Assembly (NCBI GenBank): GCA_003486945.1
Contig: DNFL01000326.1
Location: 1,097-9,736 of the forward strand
Direction of reading: 5' to 3'
Origin: Hyphomonas sp.
GTDB lineage: Bacteria; Pseudomonadota; Alphaproteobacteria; Caulobacterales; Hyphomonadaceae
Length of the DNA: 8,640 nt
Positions 1 through 6,431 of this stretch are shown in pieces (position 1 is the stretch's first letter; every line of letters starts with the position of its first letter). Both the position numbers and the translations under genes were made by a program. Under the pieces are notes generated by a model. That model was not told the DNA's origin and searched no databases. It saw nothing but the letters and a program-made list of their open reading frames with translations.

Positions 1-296
1 TGCGAGAGCAGCGCCTCGATCTCGCCGAACTGGCCTTCGGCTTCCAGGCGCGCAGCCCAGCCAGCGGTCTGGCGTAGCGTTTCGAGATAGGTCGCGACCC
101 AGGAGAGACCATGCGCCCGGTGCTGGTGGCGTTCGAAGGCCGCGCGGTCCGGCTTGCCATCGGGCAACGACAGCGACGCGCGCGCGGCGCGGGTGGCGGC
201 ATCGACATAGGTTTCCACCGCAGCAGCAGCCTCAGCCATCGCCCGGACAAGGCCCTTCATCTGAACCGGCGCCGCCAACATGCTTGCCTCACCCAT
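1..296 (-). CDS. Probable acyl-CoA dehydrogenase, N-terminal fragment (cut by window edge)
   Basis: Reading leftwards from an ATG at 296, an open frame of 98 codons runs off the window. A GGGAGAGG ribosome binding site sits at 307-300, with its GGGAG core 6 bases before the ATG. The visible part is helical and Ala-rich, and carries the stretch HGLSWVATYLETLRQ (about residues 68-82) followed by a segment ending in EGQFGEIEALL. From memory, this resembles the helical N-terminal extension found in a group of alphaproteobacterial acyl-CoA dehydrogenases, where it precedes the FAD-binding dehydrogenase core. Such enzymes oxidise acyl-CoA thioesters at the alpha-beta bond and pass electrons to an electron-transfer flavoprotein. 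No catalytic region is inside the window, so the family call rests only on this extension. Internal ATGs at 281 and 260 are less likely starts because they lack a comparable ribosome binding site. The gene is divergent from the membrane-protein gene to its right. Confidence 0.5.
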   Translation of the reverse strand, partial: MGEASMLAAPVQMKGLVRAMAEAAAAVETYVDAATRAARASLSLPDGKPDRAAFERHQHRAHGLSWVATYLETLRQTAGWAARLEAEGQFGEIEALLS

Positions 297-386
297 CTGC
301 CTCTCCCTCGCGTGTCTGCGTCTCTGCACATTATAGGCCGGGCCGGGCGCGCTGCCAGTCTCAAATTGTGCGGCGCAGCATCACGG

Positions 387-406
387 GCCCCGCGCATTTG
401 CGGGGC
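387..406. other. GC-rich hairpin in the divergent spacer
   Basis: A perfect 7-bp inverted repeat GCCCCGC (387-393) / GCGGGGC (400-406) encloses a 6-base loop. It lies about 90 bp upstream of the acyl-CoA dehydrogenase start and about 150 bp upstream of the membrane-protein start. No T run follows on either strand, so it does not look like an intrinsic terminator. It could be part of the 5' leader of the leftward gene or a chance GC-rich fold. Confidence 0.3.
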
Positions 407-413
407 TGGCCGG

Positions 414-486
414 GGTTAACGCAATCCTGCTGCGCGTTAACCAGCAGGCGGTTGAATAAGGTTTCGTTAACCTTCAGTTTCTTAAC
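414..486. promoter_or_regulatory. Cluster of GTTAAC boxes in the divergent promoter region
   Basis: GTTAAC occurs at 415-420, 436-441 and 466-471, and a further TTAAC at 482-486. The first two lie in a 9-bp inverted repeat, GGTTAACGC (414-422) / GCGTTAACC (434-442), with an 11-base spacer. The octamer CGTTAACC is repeated directly at 435-442 and 465-472, exactly 30 bp apart. An AT-rich, self-complementary hexamer this dense is unexpected in such GC-rich DNA. The cluster sits 70-140 bp upstream of the rightward ATG at 555. It may be an operator or contain promoter elements; an AT-rich stretch at 487-494 could hold a -10. In Caulobacter relatives TTAA-type boxes are used by CtrA, but the canonical TTAA-N7-TTAAC spacing is not present. 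The binding factor is unknown. Confidence 0.4.
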
Positions 487-554
487 AGAATATTGGGGCC
501 AGAAGCCCTATCTCCCCGACATTGGTAACGAGTCACAAAGGAACCGCCCGCCGG

Positions 555-1823
555 ATGACCCCTTATTCCCGCTTCAGGACGATCTCGAATGTCACGACCA
601 CGGCGCTGGTGATCGGCGCTGTCTTCGCCGTCTGGCCCGTTGCTTCCGGCATGATCGCGGCGGCGACCGGCAGCCTGACGCCGGCCTATTGGGCGGCTAC
701 GGCCGGGGCGGCGCTGATGGTGCTGATCGTGTCGTTGACGATCAGCGGCGCCGTGTTCCCACTGCTCTTCCGCATGGGCTTCCTGCGCCGGATGGTGCTG
801 GGCCAGCACTATCTCGAAGGCCTCTGGCTGCAGGCCGAGCATGACGACGAAAACGGCAACCGCCTGACCCTGGTTCAGATCAAGCCGCAGGGCTATGGCT
901 ACACTTTCTCCGGCCAGATCTTTGACCGCAACCTGAATGTGATGAGCCAGTCGCCGGTGGAGATGATGCGGTGCGGACCGCTGGATATCTCCTACTTCTA
1001 CGCCACTCTTCCCGGCAGTGATGGCGAGCGGTCCGATTCCGGGCGCGCCCATCTGAGCTTCCGTCCGTTCCGCAGCCGCGCGCTCGCTTATACCGGTTAC
1101 GGACAATCCGACCTGATGCGCCACAGCTTCCGGATCGAGGGCGTGAAGGTGCGCAAATGGAAGGAACTGCGCCGCCTGCAGAAGCGCGACATGCAAGCCG
1201 AAATCCTGTCTGCCTATTGGGAGAAATTCTTCAACGAAACCGTGACGATGGACGAAGCCCTGCCGGAAGTTCCGGAAATGGCGGACCTGCAGGAAGCCTT
1301 CGAGCCGCCGGCAATCCGCCGCCCGGTGATCGTGGAAACACGCCAGCCCGCCTTTGTAGATCGCCGCAGCGGAGACGGCGAAACGAGCGAAGACGGCCCG
1401 GTCATCCAGCGCCGCCGCGCCAGCGACTGGCGCTCCGAAGACACGACGCCGACCGCTGACCGCATCCGCGCCCGGATGATGGAAGACGCCGCCGAGGCGG
1501 AGGAAGAGGGAGAAGAGATCGAGGCCGAAGCCGAGACTTGGGACGAAGACGATGTGACGGCTGAAGATGCCGGCGCCGAAGAAGACACCTGGGACGCCGA
1601 GGAAGCCGAGGAAGAGACCGAAGAGGAAGAAGAATTCGAAGCCTCCGAGGACGACGAAGAAGACCTCGAAGAAGAAGAAGAAGAGTACGAAGCCGAAGAG
1701 GACGACGAGTTCGAGGCTGAGGAAGAAGAGGAATACGAAGCGGACGCCGAAGAAGACGAAGCAGATGCGGAAGATGGCAAGGAAGAACCTGTCCTTGTCC
1801 GCAATCGCTACGCCCGGCGCTGA
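555..1823 (+). CDS. Two-helix membrane protein with predicted beta-rich domain and acidic repeat tail, function unknown
   Basis: I do not recognise this as a named family. The 422-residue product has two hydrophobic segments (about 13-37 and 44-72) joined by a short loop. Arg residues before the first and after the second (R6, R8, R73, R78, R79) suggest both ends are cytoplasmic. Residues about 84-199 alternate short polar turns and hydrophobic/aromatic strands (LEGLWLQ, YGYTFSGQIFD, LDISYFYATL, ALAYTGYG), suggesting a small beta-barrel. A charged helical section follows (about 202-250), then a disordered linker. Residues about 310-412 are almost all Glu, Asp and Ala with regularly placed Trp, Phe or Tyr. 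The last residues are basic (RNRYARR). The ATG at 555 is preferred over the TTG at 522 because AAGGA lies at 538-542 and the TTG has no ribosome binding site. A terminator follows the stop. The two-helix plus beta-barrel layout resembles Cap15-type CBASS effectors, but no cyclase gene is nearby, so that is only a structural hypothesis. Confidence 0.85.
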   Translation: MTPYSRFRTISNVTTTALVIGAVFAVWPVASGMIAAATGSLTPAYWAATAGAALMVLIVSLTISGAVFPLLFRMGFLRRMVLGQHYLEGLWLQAEHDDENGNRLTLVQIKPQGYGYTFSGQIFDRNLNVMSQSPVEMMRCGPLDISYFYATLPGSDGERSDSGRAHLSFRPFRSRALAYTGYGQSDLMRHSFRIEGVKVRKWKELRRLQKRDMQAEILSAYWEKFFNETVTMDEALPEVPEMADLQEAFEPPAIRRPVIVETRQPAFVDRRSGDGETSEDGPVIQRRRASDWRSEDTTPTADRIRARMMEDAAEAEEEGEEIEAEAETWDEDDVTAEDAGAEEDTWDAEEAEEETEEEEEFEASEDDEEDLEEEEEEYEAEEDDEFEAEEEEEYEADAEEDEADAEDGKEEPVLVRNRYARR

Positions 1824-1846
1824 GGCGCCCTGCGGACAAACATCCG

Positions 1847-1877
1847 ACGGCCCCTCTCAGGAGGGGCCGTTTTTGTT
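1847..1877 (+). terminator. Intrinsic terminator after the membrane-protein gene
   Basis: A perfect 10-bp stem, ACGGCCCCTC (1847-1856) with GAGGGGCCGT (1861-1870), closes a TCAG tetraloop. It is followed at once by TTTTTGTTT. It starts 23 bases after the stop at 1823 and ends just before the stop of the convergent short-chain dehydrogenase at 1878, so it ends rightward transcripts before they enter that gene antisense. The T run exists on the plus strand only. Confidence 0.93.
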
Positions 1878-2684
1878 TCAGAGCTTTCGGTAGCGCGAGG
1901 ACTGCGCGCGCACCATCGCGCGGCCCCATGGTTCCGGCAGGATGCGCGTCAGTGTAGCCATGAGTTTGTTCGCTGCGCCCGGCACGACCACTGGCTTGCC
2001 GCGATTGACCGCCTCGATCCCCGCCCTCACGACGGGCGCCGCCTCCATCCACAGCCATTTCGGCATCTTGTTGGTCGTCTCGCGCGTGCCATTTACATCG
2101 TGGAACTCGCTCCAGGTAAAACCGGGGCAAAGCGCCGTACAATGAATATCCGTATGCCCCAATGCGGCGCACTCAGCTTCGATACTCTCCGAGAATTTTA
2201 TCAGGCCGGATTTGACGCTGGCATAGAGCGTATGCCCCGCGCTGCCGGCCGCATAGCCGGCGAGCGAGGCAACATTGATGATCCGCCCGAAACCGCGCGC
2301 CGCCATTCCCGGCAGCAGGCGGTGTGTCAGTTCCACCGGCGCGGTGTAGAGCACCTGCAGGAAGGCCGCCTGATCCTCCCACCGCGTCGAGAAGAATGTG
2401 CCTGGCAATCCGTAACCCGCATTGTTGACGAGCCCGTCGACCTCAAGCCCCTTCCCCTCCAGCGCCGCAACCAGCCGGGCGGGCGCCGACGGGTCGGCAA
2501 GGTCTTCTGCGAAGACGTGCACTTCGACCCCGTAAGCTGCGGTGAGTTCCGCCGCCAGCGCGTCCAGCCGGTCCGCGCGGCGCGCCGTTAGCGAGAGGTT
2601 CCATCCGAGCGCCGCATACTGGCGGGCGAATTCCGCACCGATGCCTGCCGAAGCGCCGGTAACGAGGCAAAGTCGTCTCTTCAT
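1878..2684 (-). CDS. SDR-family NAD(P)-dependent oxidoreductase
   Basis: A 268-residue classical short-chain dehydrogenase/reductase with a Rossmann fold. The nucleotide-binding motif TGASAGIG is at residues 9-16, NNAG at 87-90, the active-site Ser at 140, and Y154-x-x-x-K158 (YASVK). PG at 187-188 follows. An ARR triplet at 34-36 after the second strand favours NADP(H) over NAD(H). The overall pattern fits the DltE-like (COG0300) group of broad oxidoreductases; the substrate cannot be told. The helix that normally carries the fourth catalytic residue, Asn, reads FLQVLYTAPVELTH with Leu at 112 in its place. The ATG at 2684 is chosen because the Rossmann motif begins a few residues later, as is usual; an in-frame ATG at 2732 would add 16 atypical residues. 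No good ribosome binding site precedes 2684, and a possible -10 lies only 7 bases upstream, so the mRNA may be leaderless. The gene is divergent from the TonB-dependent receptor. Confidence 0.93.
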   Translation of the reverse strand: MKRRLCLVTGASAGIGAEFARQYAALGWNLSLTARRADRLDALAAELTAAYGVEVHVFAEDLADPSAPARLVAALEGKGLEVDGLVNNAGYGLPGTFFSTRWEDQAAFLQVLYTAPVELTHRLLPGMAARGFGRIINVASLAGYAAGSAGHTLYASVKSGLIKFSESIEAECAALGHTDIHCTALCPGFTWSEFHDVNGTRETTNKMPKWLWMEAAPVVRAGIEAVNRGKPVVVPGAANKLMATLTRILPEPWGRAMVRAQSSRYRKL

Positions 2685-2691
2685 GGCCTGA

Positions 2692-2721
2692 TTTATCACC
2701 TGAAATGCGAAAATGTGACAG
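2692..2721 (-). promoter_or_regulatory. Candidate promoter for the SDR gene (possibly leaderless)
   Basis: On the minus strand, CTGTCA (2721-2716, four of six matches to TTGACA) is followed by an 18-base spacer and GATAAA (2697-2692, four of six matches to TATAAT). The -10 ends 7 bases before the ATG at 2684, so transcription would begin at or next to the start codon. This is consistent with the weak ribosome binding site there. It is a by-eye match only. Confidence 0.3.
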
Positions 2722-2727
2722 AAATGC
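2702..2727. repeat. Direct repeat GAAATGC in the SDR/TonB-receptor divergent region
   Basis: GAAATGC occurs at 2702-2708 and again at 2721-2727, 19 bp apart (near two helical turns). The copies overlap the spacer and the edge of the -35 of the candidate SDR promoter. The arrangement would suit a dimeric regulator acting on one or both divergent genes. The region also holds TGTG (2714-2717) and CACA (2728-2731) with a 10-base gap, too loose to call a CRP/FNR site. I find no convincing -35/-10 pair for the receptor gene in the rest of 2728-2859. Confidence 0.25.
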
Positions 2728-2859
2728 CACAAGATGCGGGCTAAAGCGTGTCGTTAGTCTGTATGCCTTGTTGCACCTGCGCAATGGCCCAACTTACGGT
2801 TCTGTAGGGGAAACACATCGACCCGCGGGCAGAACCCGCCGCTCATGCAAGGAACGGAC

Positions 2860-5406
2860 ATGATGAAGTATCGCAATCTACTGTTTGCTGCGACCGCATC
2901 GATTGCGCTCGCGGCGCCTTATGCACCTGCATTCGCCCAGGAAGACACGCCAGCACCTGAAGACGCTGCGCGCAAACTCGAGACCGTTGTTACTGTCGGT
3001 ACGCGCGTCGCCAATCGTTCGGCACTTGATACGGCAGCACCGGTCGATGTCGTCTCGGCCGAAGCCATCCAGAATGTCGGCATCGGCGAGCTGAACCAGG
3101 CGCTGTCGGTGAACCTGCCGGCTTTGAACTTCCCCCGCCCTGCCCTTGCTGACGGCACCGACTCGGTGCGCCCGGCAGCGCTGCGCGGCCTAGCCCCCGA
3201 CCAAACGCTCGTGCTGCTGAACGGCAAGCGCCGCCACCAGGCATCGCTCGTCAACGTCAACGGCACCATCGGCCGCGGCTCTTCCGCAGTTGACCTCAAC
3301 ACCATCCCGAACCTCGCGGTCGGCAATGTCGAAGTCCTGCGCGACGGCGCCTCGGCGCTGTACGGCTCTGATGCCATCGCCGGCGTGGTCAACGTGCGCC
3401 TGCGGGAAGCGTCCGAAGGCGGCGCGATCTCGACCAGCTATGGCTGGCGCGAAACCGAATACACCGTTCCCGTGATCCAGCCGACCGCACCCGGCGTGCC
3501 GGATCCGGGCCGCTCCGTATCGCGTGAGCGCTCTGACGGCCATGTCTTCACCGTGGCCGGCTGGAAAGGCTTTGCGCTGGGCGACAGCGGCTTCCTGACC
3601 GTCACCGGGGAATACAAGGACCAGAACCACACCGAGCGTTCGGGCTATGACCACCGCCAGCAATACCCGGCGGGCAATGCCGCCAGCGAAGCGATCATCA
3701 ACCGCTTCAACGCCTGGACCGGTGAGCCGGATCTCGAGCAGGTCACGCTCTTCGCCAATGCCGGCTATGATCTGGCAAACGGCGCAGAACTCTATGGCTG
3801 GGCGAGCTACCAGGACCGCGAGACGGTGTCTGCGGGCTTCATCCGCCTCGCAAACGATGTCCGCAACGTCATCCAGATCTACCCGAACGGCTTCCTGCCG
3901 AAGATCAATCCGACGACCACGGACTATTCGATGCTCGGCGGTGTCCGCTTTGACTGGGGCGGGTGGGATGCCGATGCCTCGGTCGGCTATGGCTCCAACA
4001 AGATGGAATTCCGCATCATCGACACGCTGAACCGTTCGCTCGGTCCGGCGTCGCCGACGGAGTTCGATGCCGGCGGATTCCAGAACTTCCAGCTGGTTGC
4101 TAACCTCAACTTCGTGAAGTCTTTTGCAGTCGACAATCTGGCCTCTGACCTGAACGTCGCCTGGGGTGTCGAAGCCCGCCGCGAAGGCTATGAGATCTTC
4201 GCAGGTGAGCCGGACTCCTATCGCAATGGCGGCGTCCTGCTGCCGCTGCTCGGACCGGGCTGCACGGCGCCGACCCCTGCCCAGACCCTTGCCGGCGGCT
4301 GCGCCACCGCATCGGGCTCGCAGGTGTTCCCCGGCTTCCGGCCGGCCAACGAGCTGAACGAGAAGCGCGGCGCAATCGGTGCCTATATCGACCTTGAAGC
4401 CAACGTGACCGACCAGCTTCTGGTGTCGGGCGCGCTTCGTGCGGAATCCTATTCAGATTTCGGCGAAACGCTCACCGGCAAGCTCGCAGCCCGTTATGAC
4501 GTGAACGAGTCCTTTGCTGTGCGCGGTTCTGTCCAGAACGGCTTCCGGGCTCCGTCGCTGCAGCAGCAATTCTTCACGACGACCTCGACGAACTTCATCA
4601 ACGGCGTGCCGTTCGACGTCACGACCTTCACGGTCGATGATCCGATTGCGCAGGCCCTTGGTGCGACGGCCCTCGATGCGGAAACCTCGGTCAACTATGC
4701 GCTTGGCGCCGTGATCCGGGCAGGTAGCTTCAACCTGACGATCGATGGCTATCGCATTGACGTGACCGACCGGATCGTCCTGTCGGAGAACCTGACGGCT
4801 GCGAACGTCCAGGCCTATCTGCAGGCGCAGGGCTTCATCGGTGCGGGCGGCGGCCGGTTCTTCCTCAACGGGGTTGATACCGAAACGACCGGTGTCGACA
4901 TCATTGCGAACTATGCCTTCCCGGAAACGGCGATCGGCCGGTTCAACGCGACCCTCGGGGCGAACTTCAACGAGACGAAGGTGACCAAGGTGCCTGCAAT
5001 TCCGCAGCTGACGGCGCTGAGCCCGGCTCCGGTCCTGTTCGCCCGCGTCAACGTGCTGACCTTCGAAAAAGGCGCACCGAAGGACAAGTTCACCGGACAG
5101 CTGAACTGGGACTACGGTCCGTTCGGCGGGACGCTCCGCGCGGTGCGTTATGGTGAGGTTCTCGTTCCGCAGACCAACGCGGCGCTCGACTACACGCTGT
5201 CGTCGAAGACCTTGCTTGACCTCGAAGCTCGCTACACCTGGAACGAAAAGGTGACGCTGGCAGTGGGCGCGGACAACGTGCTGGACGAGTATCCGGATGC
5301 GGCCCCGCTGGGTCTCAACACGACCGGCAACACGCCGTTCTCGACCTACTCGCCGTTCGGCTATTCGGGCCGCTTCGTCTACGCGAAGGCCAGCGTGAAC
5401 TTCTGA
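2860..5406 (+). CDS. TonB-dependent outer-membrane receptor
   Basis: An 848-residue outer-membrane active transporter, powered by TonB-ExbB-ExbD, that imports a scarce ligand. Residues 1-26 form a signal peptide with the likely cut AFA|QED. ETVVTVGTR at 41-49 has the position and form of a TonB-box/plug-start motif. The plug follows to about residue 185, with LVLLNGKRRH and the conserved DGASALYGSDAIAGVVNV from residue 162. The rest is a 22-strand-type barrel of alternating aromatic strands, ending in AKASVNF with the terminal Phe used for outer-membrane assembly. C468 and C481 in a Gly/Pro-rich stretch probably form a disulphide in an extracellular loop. There is no N-terminal STN signalling domain, so sigma/anti-sigma control is not indicated. 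AAGGA at 2849-2853 sits 6 bases before the ATG at 2860, favouring it over the ATG at 2845. A small hairpin (GCGGG 2825-2829 / CCCGC 2835-2839) lies just upstream. A terminator follows, so it is probably monocistronic. The ligand is unknown; no siderophore, cobalamin or sugar genes adjoin it. Confidence 0.95.
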   Translation: MMKYRNLLFAATASIALAAPYAPAFAQEDTPAPEDAARKLETVVTVGTRVANRSALDTAAPVDVVSAEAIQNVGIGELNQALSVNLPALNFPRPALADGTDSVRPAALRGLAPDQTLVLLNGKRRHQASLVNVNGTIGRGSSAVDLNTIPNLAVGNVEVLRDGASALYGSDAIAGVVNVRLREASEGGAISTSYGWRETEYTVPVIQPTAPGVPDPGRSVSRERSDGHVFTVAGWKGFALGDSGFLTVTGEYKDQNHTERSGYDHRQQYPAGNAASEAIINRFNAWTGEPDLEQVTLFANAGYDLANGAELYGWASYQDRETVSAGFIRLANDVRNVIQIYPNGFLPKINPTTTDYSMLGGVRFDWGGWDADASVGYGSNKMEFRIIDTLNRSLGPASPTEFDAGGFQNFQLVANLNFVKSFAVDNLASDLNVAWGVEARREGYEIFAGEPDSYRNGGVLLPLLGPGCTAPTPAQTLAGGCATASGSQVFPGFRPANELNEKRGAIGAYIDLEANVTDQLLVSGALRAESYSDFGETLTGKLAARYDVNESFAVRGSVQNGFRAPSLQQQFFTTTSTNFINGVPFDVTTFTVDDPIAQALGATALDAETSVNYALGAVIRAGSFNLTIDGYRIDVTDRIVLSENLTAANVQAYLQAQGFIGAGGGRFFLNGVDTETTGVDIIANYAFPETAIGRFNATLGANFNETKVTKVPAIPQLTALSPAPVLFARVNVLTFEKGAPKDKFTGQLNWDYGPFGGTLRAVRYGEVLVPQTNAALDYTLSSKTLLDLEARYTWNEKVTLAVGADNVLDEYPDAAPLGLNTTGNTPFSTYSPFGYSGRFVYAKASVNF

Positions 5407-5430
5407 TCGGAAGCTCCACTTACAAACAGG

Positions 5431-5461
5431 CGCCGCCCCTTCCCGGGGCGGCGTTTTTGTT
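5431..5461 (+). terminator. Intrinsic terminator after the TonB-dependent receptor
   Basis: A perfect 9-bp GC stem, CGCCGCCCC (5431-5439) with GGGGCGGCG (5445-5453), has a 5-base loop and is followed by TTTTTGTTT. It begins 24 bases after the receptor stop codon and separates the receptor from the hydrolase gene, whose ATG is only about 32 bases further on. Confidence 0.93.
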
Positions 5462-5493
5462 TAGGGTCTCTGCAACTGGCTGAAGGAGACGGC

Positions 5494-6384
5494 ATGCCGC
5501 GCGCGCGCACGAACGGGATAGAGATCGAGTATGATACGGTGGGCAACCCGGATGACCCGGCGGTGCTGCTGGTGATGGGTTTTGCCCTGCAGATGACACG
5601 CTGGCCGGAAGCGCTTAGGCACGGCCTCGCACATGCCGGCTTCCGTGTGATCTGGTTCGACAACCGCGATGCAGGCCTTTCAACCGAGATTGCGAACTTC
5701 ACCCCGCCTTCGCCGATCGAAGTGATGCAGGCGGTGATGTCCGGCAAGGATGCGGCGAAGATGGTGCCTTACACGCTGGACGATATGGCGGCCGACACGG
5801 CCGGCCTGCTGGACGCCATCGGTGTTGCGTCTGCGGACATCATCGGTATGTCGATGGGCGGCATGATCGCGCAGCTGATGGCGCTCGATCATCCAGGAAA
5901 GGTGCGCAAGCTGATCCCCATGATGACCACATCCGGCAATCCCGCCCTGCCCCCGCCAACACCTGAAGCGGTTGCCGCGCTGACCGCGCTTCCACCCGTG
6001 CGCACCGCAGACGCCATCGGAGACATTGCAGTTGTCGCGCAGCACGGTATCGGTTCGCCGCCGGGTGTGCGAAACGCTGCGGAAGTCATCCGTGCACGGG
6101 CAATCGAGGATTTTCATCGTTCGGATCGACCCTTCGGAATCCTGCGCCAGAACGGCGCCGTGCTCGCCCAGAAACGCTGGCATGAGCGCCTCGGAAACGT
6201 CACCGCGCCAACACTCGTGCTGCACGGCGCCGCCGATCCGCTGATCCGTCCCGCCTGCGGCGAAGACATCGCGCGCCGCATTCCGGGCGCGCAGCTAAGC
6301 GTGCTGGAAAACTGGGGCCACGACCTGCCGGACGGTATGGTTGGCGCGCTGCTCAGCGAGATCGTGCCTTTCCTGAGGTCTTGA
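5494..6384 (+). CDS. Alpha/beta-hydrolase fold protein
   Basis: A 296-residue cytoplasmic hydrolase of usual length, with no signal peptide. The nucleophile elbow is GMSMGG with Ser120. The acid is probably Asp248 in the strand-end motif VLHGAADPLI, and the base His276 in NWGHDLP, giving an intact Ser-Asp-His triad in standard order. The early MGF (28-30) and FDNRDAGLS (55-63) match the oxyanion-hole region and following loop of esterases related to aclacinomycin methylesterase (RdmC-like) and 3-oxoadipate enol-lactonase. A variable cap lies between about 135 and 230. The reaction is probably hydrolysis of an ester or lactone, with unknown substrate. AAGGAGA at 5483-5489 directly precedes the ATG. 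It starts soon after the receptor terminator, so its promoter must lie in the roughly 30-base gap or in the receptor's 3' end, or it depends on read-through. It converges on the cyclase-family gene. Confidence 0.92.
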   Translation: MPRARTNGIEIEYDTVGNPDDPAVLLVMGFALQMTRWPEALRHGLAHAGFRVIWFDNRDAGLSTEIANFTPPSPIEVMQAVMSGKDAAKMVPYTLDDMAADTAGLLDAIGVASADIIGMSMGGMIAQLMALDHPGKVRKLIPMMTTSGNPALPPPTPEAVAALTALPPVRTADAIGDIAVVAQHGIGSPPGVRNAAEVIRARAIEDFHRSDRPFGILRQNGAVLAQKRWHERLGNVTAPTLVLHGAADPLIRPACGEDIARRIPGAQLSVLENWGHDLPDGMVGALLSEIVPFLRS

Positions 6385-6387
6385 ATC

Positions 6388-6430
6388 GCAAGTGCCCGTT
6401 CGCAATCAATTCCGATTGCTCCGAACTTGC
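6388..6430. terminator. Imperfect bidirectional hairpin between convergent genes
   Basis: Nested pairings fold nearly the whole 47-base gap: GCAA (6388-6391) with TTGC (6427-6430), GTTCG (6398-6402) with CGAAC (6422-6426), and CAATC (6403-6407) with GATTG (6414-6418), around a 6-base loop. There is a 5-base bulge on the left arm and a 3-base bulge on the right. T-rich bases follow only weakly on each strand. Its place between two stop codons suggests a shared terminator for the hydrolase and cyclase-family genes, weaker than the other two in this window. Confidence 0.45.
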
Positions 6431-6431
6431 T

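Noticed and set aside
467..486. CtrA binding site (TTAA-N7-TTAAC)
   Set aside because: The nearest TTAA and TTAAC are separated by 11 bases, not 7, and no other pair in the cluster has the right spacing.
530..534. GANTC (CcrM-type) methylation site 20 bp before the ATG at 555 as a cell-cycle switch
   Set aside because: GANTC pentamers occur many times in this window, including inside genes, so a single copy here is not informative.
474..1196. A 240-codon minus-strand open frame over the membrane-protein gene
   Set aside because: Its product is His/Arg-rich and low in structure, while the plus-strand frame has a ribosome binding site, clear transmembrane segments and a terminator.
1402..2172. 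A 256-codon minus-strand frame rich in Arg and Leu, and a Ser-rich one (1214-1804)
   Set aside because: Both are read-throughs of the complement of the Glu/Asp repeat tract; their composition is dictated by GAA/GAG codons on the other strand.
2714..2731. CRP/FNR-type site (TGTGA-N6-TCACA)
   Set aside because: TGTG and CACA flank a 10-base gap, but the inner bases do not match the consensus and the half-site spacing to TGTGA is wrong.
2771..2800. TTGCAC with a downstream TTACGG/TACGGT as the TonB-receptor promoter
   Set aside because: The -10 matches are too poor (one to three of six bases) to support a call.
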